From: Porphyromonadaceae bacterium UBA4702
GTDB taxonomy: Bacteria; Bacteroidota; Bacteroidia; Bacteroidales; Muribaculaceae
DNA: 7,943 bases
Reading direction: 5' to 3'
NCBI GenBank assembly: GCA_002404675.1
Contig: DHKE01000028.1
Location: forward strand, 6,777-14,719
Below the pieces are notes generated by a model. The model saw nothing but the letters and a program-made list of their open reading frames with translations. It had not been told where the DNA came from and searched no databases. The first letter of the stretch is position 1, and the number at the start of each line of letters is the position of its first letter. The position numbers were made by a program, and so were the translations under genes. Positions 6,466 to 7,943 of this stretch are shown piece by piece.

Positions 6466-7647
6466 TTAAAAGCATCCCATAATGAACGTCACAAGCATAT
6501 AGAGCCAGTGCGCCACGATAGCCGCGACGATGCCGCCGATGGTGTGCGCGCCGATAGCCTTGGAAGTCAGCTTGCGGAAACCCAGCGAGTCGAGCATCGC
6601 GGTGTGGGTACTCAGGTATCCGCTCCAGCACATGCCGATAGCGGTAAACACGGCAATGGCGTTGCCGTCGATCCACCCTTCTGCCATGAATTTCGGGACA
6701 AGGCCGAGAGCCGCTCCCACTGCGCCGAGAGCAGTAATGGGGAAACCGATGAGGTGAGGGTCGCCGAAGCCGAACAGCCAGTCAAAGACGAAGCCGATCT
6801 TGCCGGCGAGCCACGGCAGCAGCTCAACGCCCTGGTATGCCGAGCCGTCGTATGTGCCGTCAGCGCCCGGGCCGAAAGTGAACATCATCACAAATGTGGA
6901 GATGAGCAGCACGCCGGGGATAATGCACATGCCCACCTCGACACCGCTCTTGCCGCCGTCGAGCAGCGCGTTGAGCAGCCGGGTGAACAGAGACTCCTTC
7001 TCGACTTCCTCCTCATGCTCCTTCTCCTCTTCTTGCAGTGCGTGATCGTCTACGGCATCCTGTTCCTTGTATTCAGGATATGCCTTGATGACAAACCGCT
7101 GCATCAGGCGCGTGCTGACGATACAGCCTACAACTGCACCTGCAAAACCGATAAGCGGCTCCTTGATATAGCCCTGTCCTACCATAAAAACGATGACAAG
7201 CAGGCCCATGCCGAATGCCGTGCCGAAATTGGTAAGCGAGATGAGCTGGTATTTCTTGAAGTAGCGGCTGAAACTCTTGTCTTTGGAGAGGGCGATTATC
7301 GCCGGGTTGTCACTGAGGAACGTCATGACGGCACCGAGAGATGCCACACCGGGAAGGTTGAAAATAGGCTTCATGATCGGGCGCAGCAGCTTCTCGACCA
7401 GCGTCACCACGCCAAACTCAACAAACACACGCCCGAGCGCGCCTGTAAGCACGCAGACGGAGAGGAGGAAGAACACCGTGTTGAGCAGCAGGTCATGCGC
7501 CGTATACATAAGAGTTTTCATCATCGGAGCGACACCCATGGCATAGCCGAGGTATCCGAAAAGCAGGAAGACGATGAGCAGGCACATCACGCCTTGAGGC
7601 ATCGAGATGCGGCGTTTCTTGCCAGACTTTGGGGTTGGTTTTCCCAT
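6466..7647 (-). CDS. Two-Gate-domain (nucleoside-recognition) integral membrane protein, YjiH-like
   Basis: The 393-residue product is an inner-membrane protein with two related halves, each carrying a Gate (nucleoside recognition) domain. The first half has membrane segments near 19-39, 54-80, 100-120, 134-158 and 164-186, with the gate motif FLSDNPAIIALSKDKSF at 110-126. The second half has segments near 238-260, 278-294, 298-318, 328-346 and 365-391, including GFGDPHLIGFPITALGAVGA (293-312). A highly charged cytoplasmic linker (190-218), with EEEKEHEEEVEKE at 206-218, joins them. The N-terminus is basic (KPTPKSGKKRR). It resembles the COG3314/YjiH type, whose substrate is not established; transport of a nucleoside or other small solute is inference. 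The start is 37 bp after the stop of the upstream porin-like gene, with no promoter box in the gap, so the two are likely co-transcribed. The E. coli homologue I recall is shorter. Confidence 0.82.
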   Translation of the reverse strand: MGKPTPKSGKKRRISMPQGVMCLLIVFLLFGYLGYAMGVAPMMKTLMYTAHDLLLNTVFFLLSVCVLTGALGRVFVEFGVVTLVEKLLRPIMKPIFNLPGVASLGAVMTFLSDNPAIIALSKDKSFSRYFKKYQLISLTNFGTAFGMGLLVIVFMVGQGYIKEPLIGFAGAVVGCIVSTRLMQRFVIKAYPEYKEQDAVDDHALQEEEKEHEEEVEKESLFTRLLNALLDGGKSGVEVGMCIIPGVLLISTFVMMFTFGPGADGTYDGSAYQGVELLPWLAGKIGFVFDWLFGFGDPHLIGFPITALGAVGAALGLVPKFMAEGWIDGNAIAVFTAIGMCWSGYLSTHTAMLDSLGFRKLTSKAIGAHTIGGIVAAIVAHWLYMLVTFIMGCF

Positions 7648-7684
7648 GATATATAGTCAGTTGATTTGGTTTCGCATTGAGGTG

Positions 7685-7943
7685 TCAAATGTCGCAGAGG
7701 GTCATGCTCCAGGTCACGCCGAGGTTGAGCCACAGACGCTTGTCAGTCATCACTCCGTAAGTATTGCCGTTCTTGCCCCAGGAGTAACACACGTCAGCGT
7801 GAAGGCGCACCTCCATGTTATTCTTCATAAGCGGCCAGGCCTCGAAGCCGCCGCCCACAGTCTTGATTTCCGTGCCGGGGAGGACGCAAAGGTCGCTGTA
7901 ATTGTCGCGGTTGACATCGTAGGTGAACTTGGCGAAGGGCCTC
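7685..7943 (-). CDS. Outer-membrane beta-barrel/porin-like protein, C-terminal end (partial)
   Basis: Only the last 85 residues are in the window; the start lies beyond the right edge. In the frame ending TGA at 7687-7685 the peptide shows alternating beta-strands: RPFAKFTYDVNRDNY, then GGGFEAWPLMKNNMEVRLHA, DVCYSWGKNG and RLWLNLGVTWSMTL near the end. Strands rich in aromatic residues and ending in a short hydrophobic strand near the C-terminus fit an outer-membrane barrel, and the spacing resembles Bacteroidetes OprO/OprP-like porins. The family name is tentative on this fragment. It may supply outer-membrane entry for the inner-membrane Gate-domain protein encoded 37 bp downstream. Confidence 0.6.
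   Translation of the reverse strand, partial: RPFAKFTYDVNRDNYSDLCVLPGTEIKTVGGGFEAWPLMKNNMEVRLHADVCYSWGKNGNTYGVMTDKRLWLNLGVTWSMTLCDI

Noticed and set aside
6319..7656. 445-codon open frame on the plus strand, longer than the Gate-domain gene it opposes
   Set aside because: It lies antisense to the Gate-domain gene, its terminator, the pepT promoter and the start of pepT. Its translation is rich in His, Glu and Arg with no recognisable family, as expected for a GC-rich shadow frame.
1..7943. CRISPR array, defence system or prophage
   Set aside because: No regularly spaced direct repeats of suitable length, and no nuclease, recombinase or phage structural genes are seen.

Overview
The window looks like a moderately GC-rich Bacteroidales chromosome, perhaps a Muribaculaceae-like gut commensal; the family assignment is inference. 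Three things support this. Two promoters match the Bacteroidetes form (TTTG, 20 bp, TAnnTTTG). MiaA carries sequence signatures I recognise from Bacteroides. The large secreted protein is built from choice-of-anchor-J-like and Ig-like modules with a C-terminal sorting-type domain, an architecture common in this order.

Layout from left to right. Positions 1-40 are the 5' half of a minus-strand tRNA-Thr(CGT), cut by the window edge, with its promoter at 74-105. About 480 bp of mostly non-coding DNA follows; it holds a decayed 9-bp tandem repeat and two small hairpins. One long plus-strand gene (525-4046) encodes a secreted 1173-residue modular protein and ends at a strong intrinsic terminator (4076-4113). 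A 93-bp MITE/REP-like inverted-repeat element (4126-4218) lies between this gene and a convergent minus-strand block.

The minus-strand block is read from right to left: the C-terminal end of an outer-membrane beta-barrel/porin-like protein (7943-7685), a two-Gate-domain inner-membrane protein (7647-6466), peptidase T (pepT, 6362-5145) and tRNA dimethylallyltransferase (miaA, 5115-4186). The first two are 37 bp apart and probably co-transcribed, giving an outer-membrane and an inner-membrane component that could serve one uptake route. A hairpin at 6407-6442 separates them from pepT, which has its own promoter. pepT and miaA are 29 bp apart and probably form a second transcription unit. The genes suggest small-solute or nucleoside-like transport, tripeptide breakdown and tRNA A37 modification; I see no sign that they form one dedicated pathway.

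I found no convincing new multi-gene system. The most unusual points are these. The inverted-repeat element supplies the last ten codons and the stop of miaA. The octamer GGCGTGCC/GGCACGCC recurs four times across the terminator and the element. A 9-bp perfect inverted repeat frames the tRNA promoter. The modules of the large secreted protein differ in whether they keep an acidic DxNxDGxxW loop.
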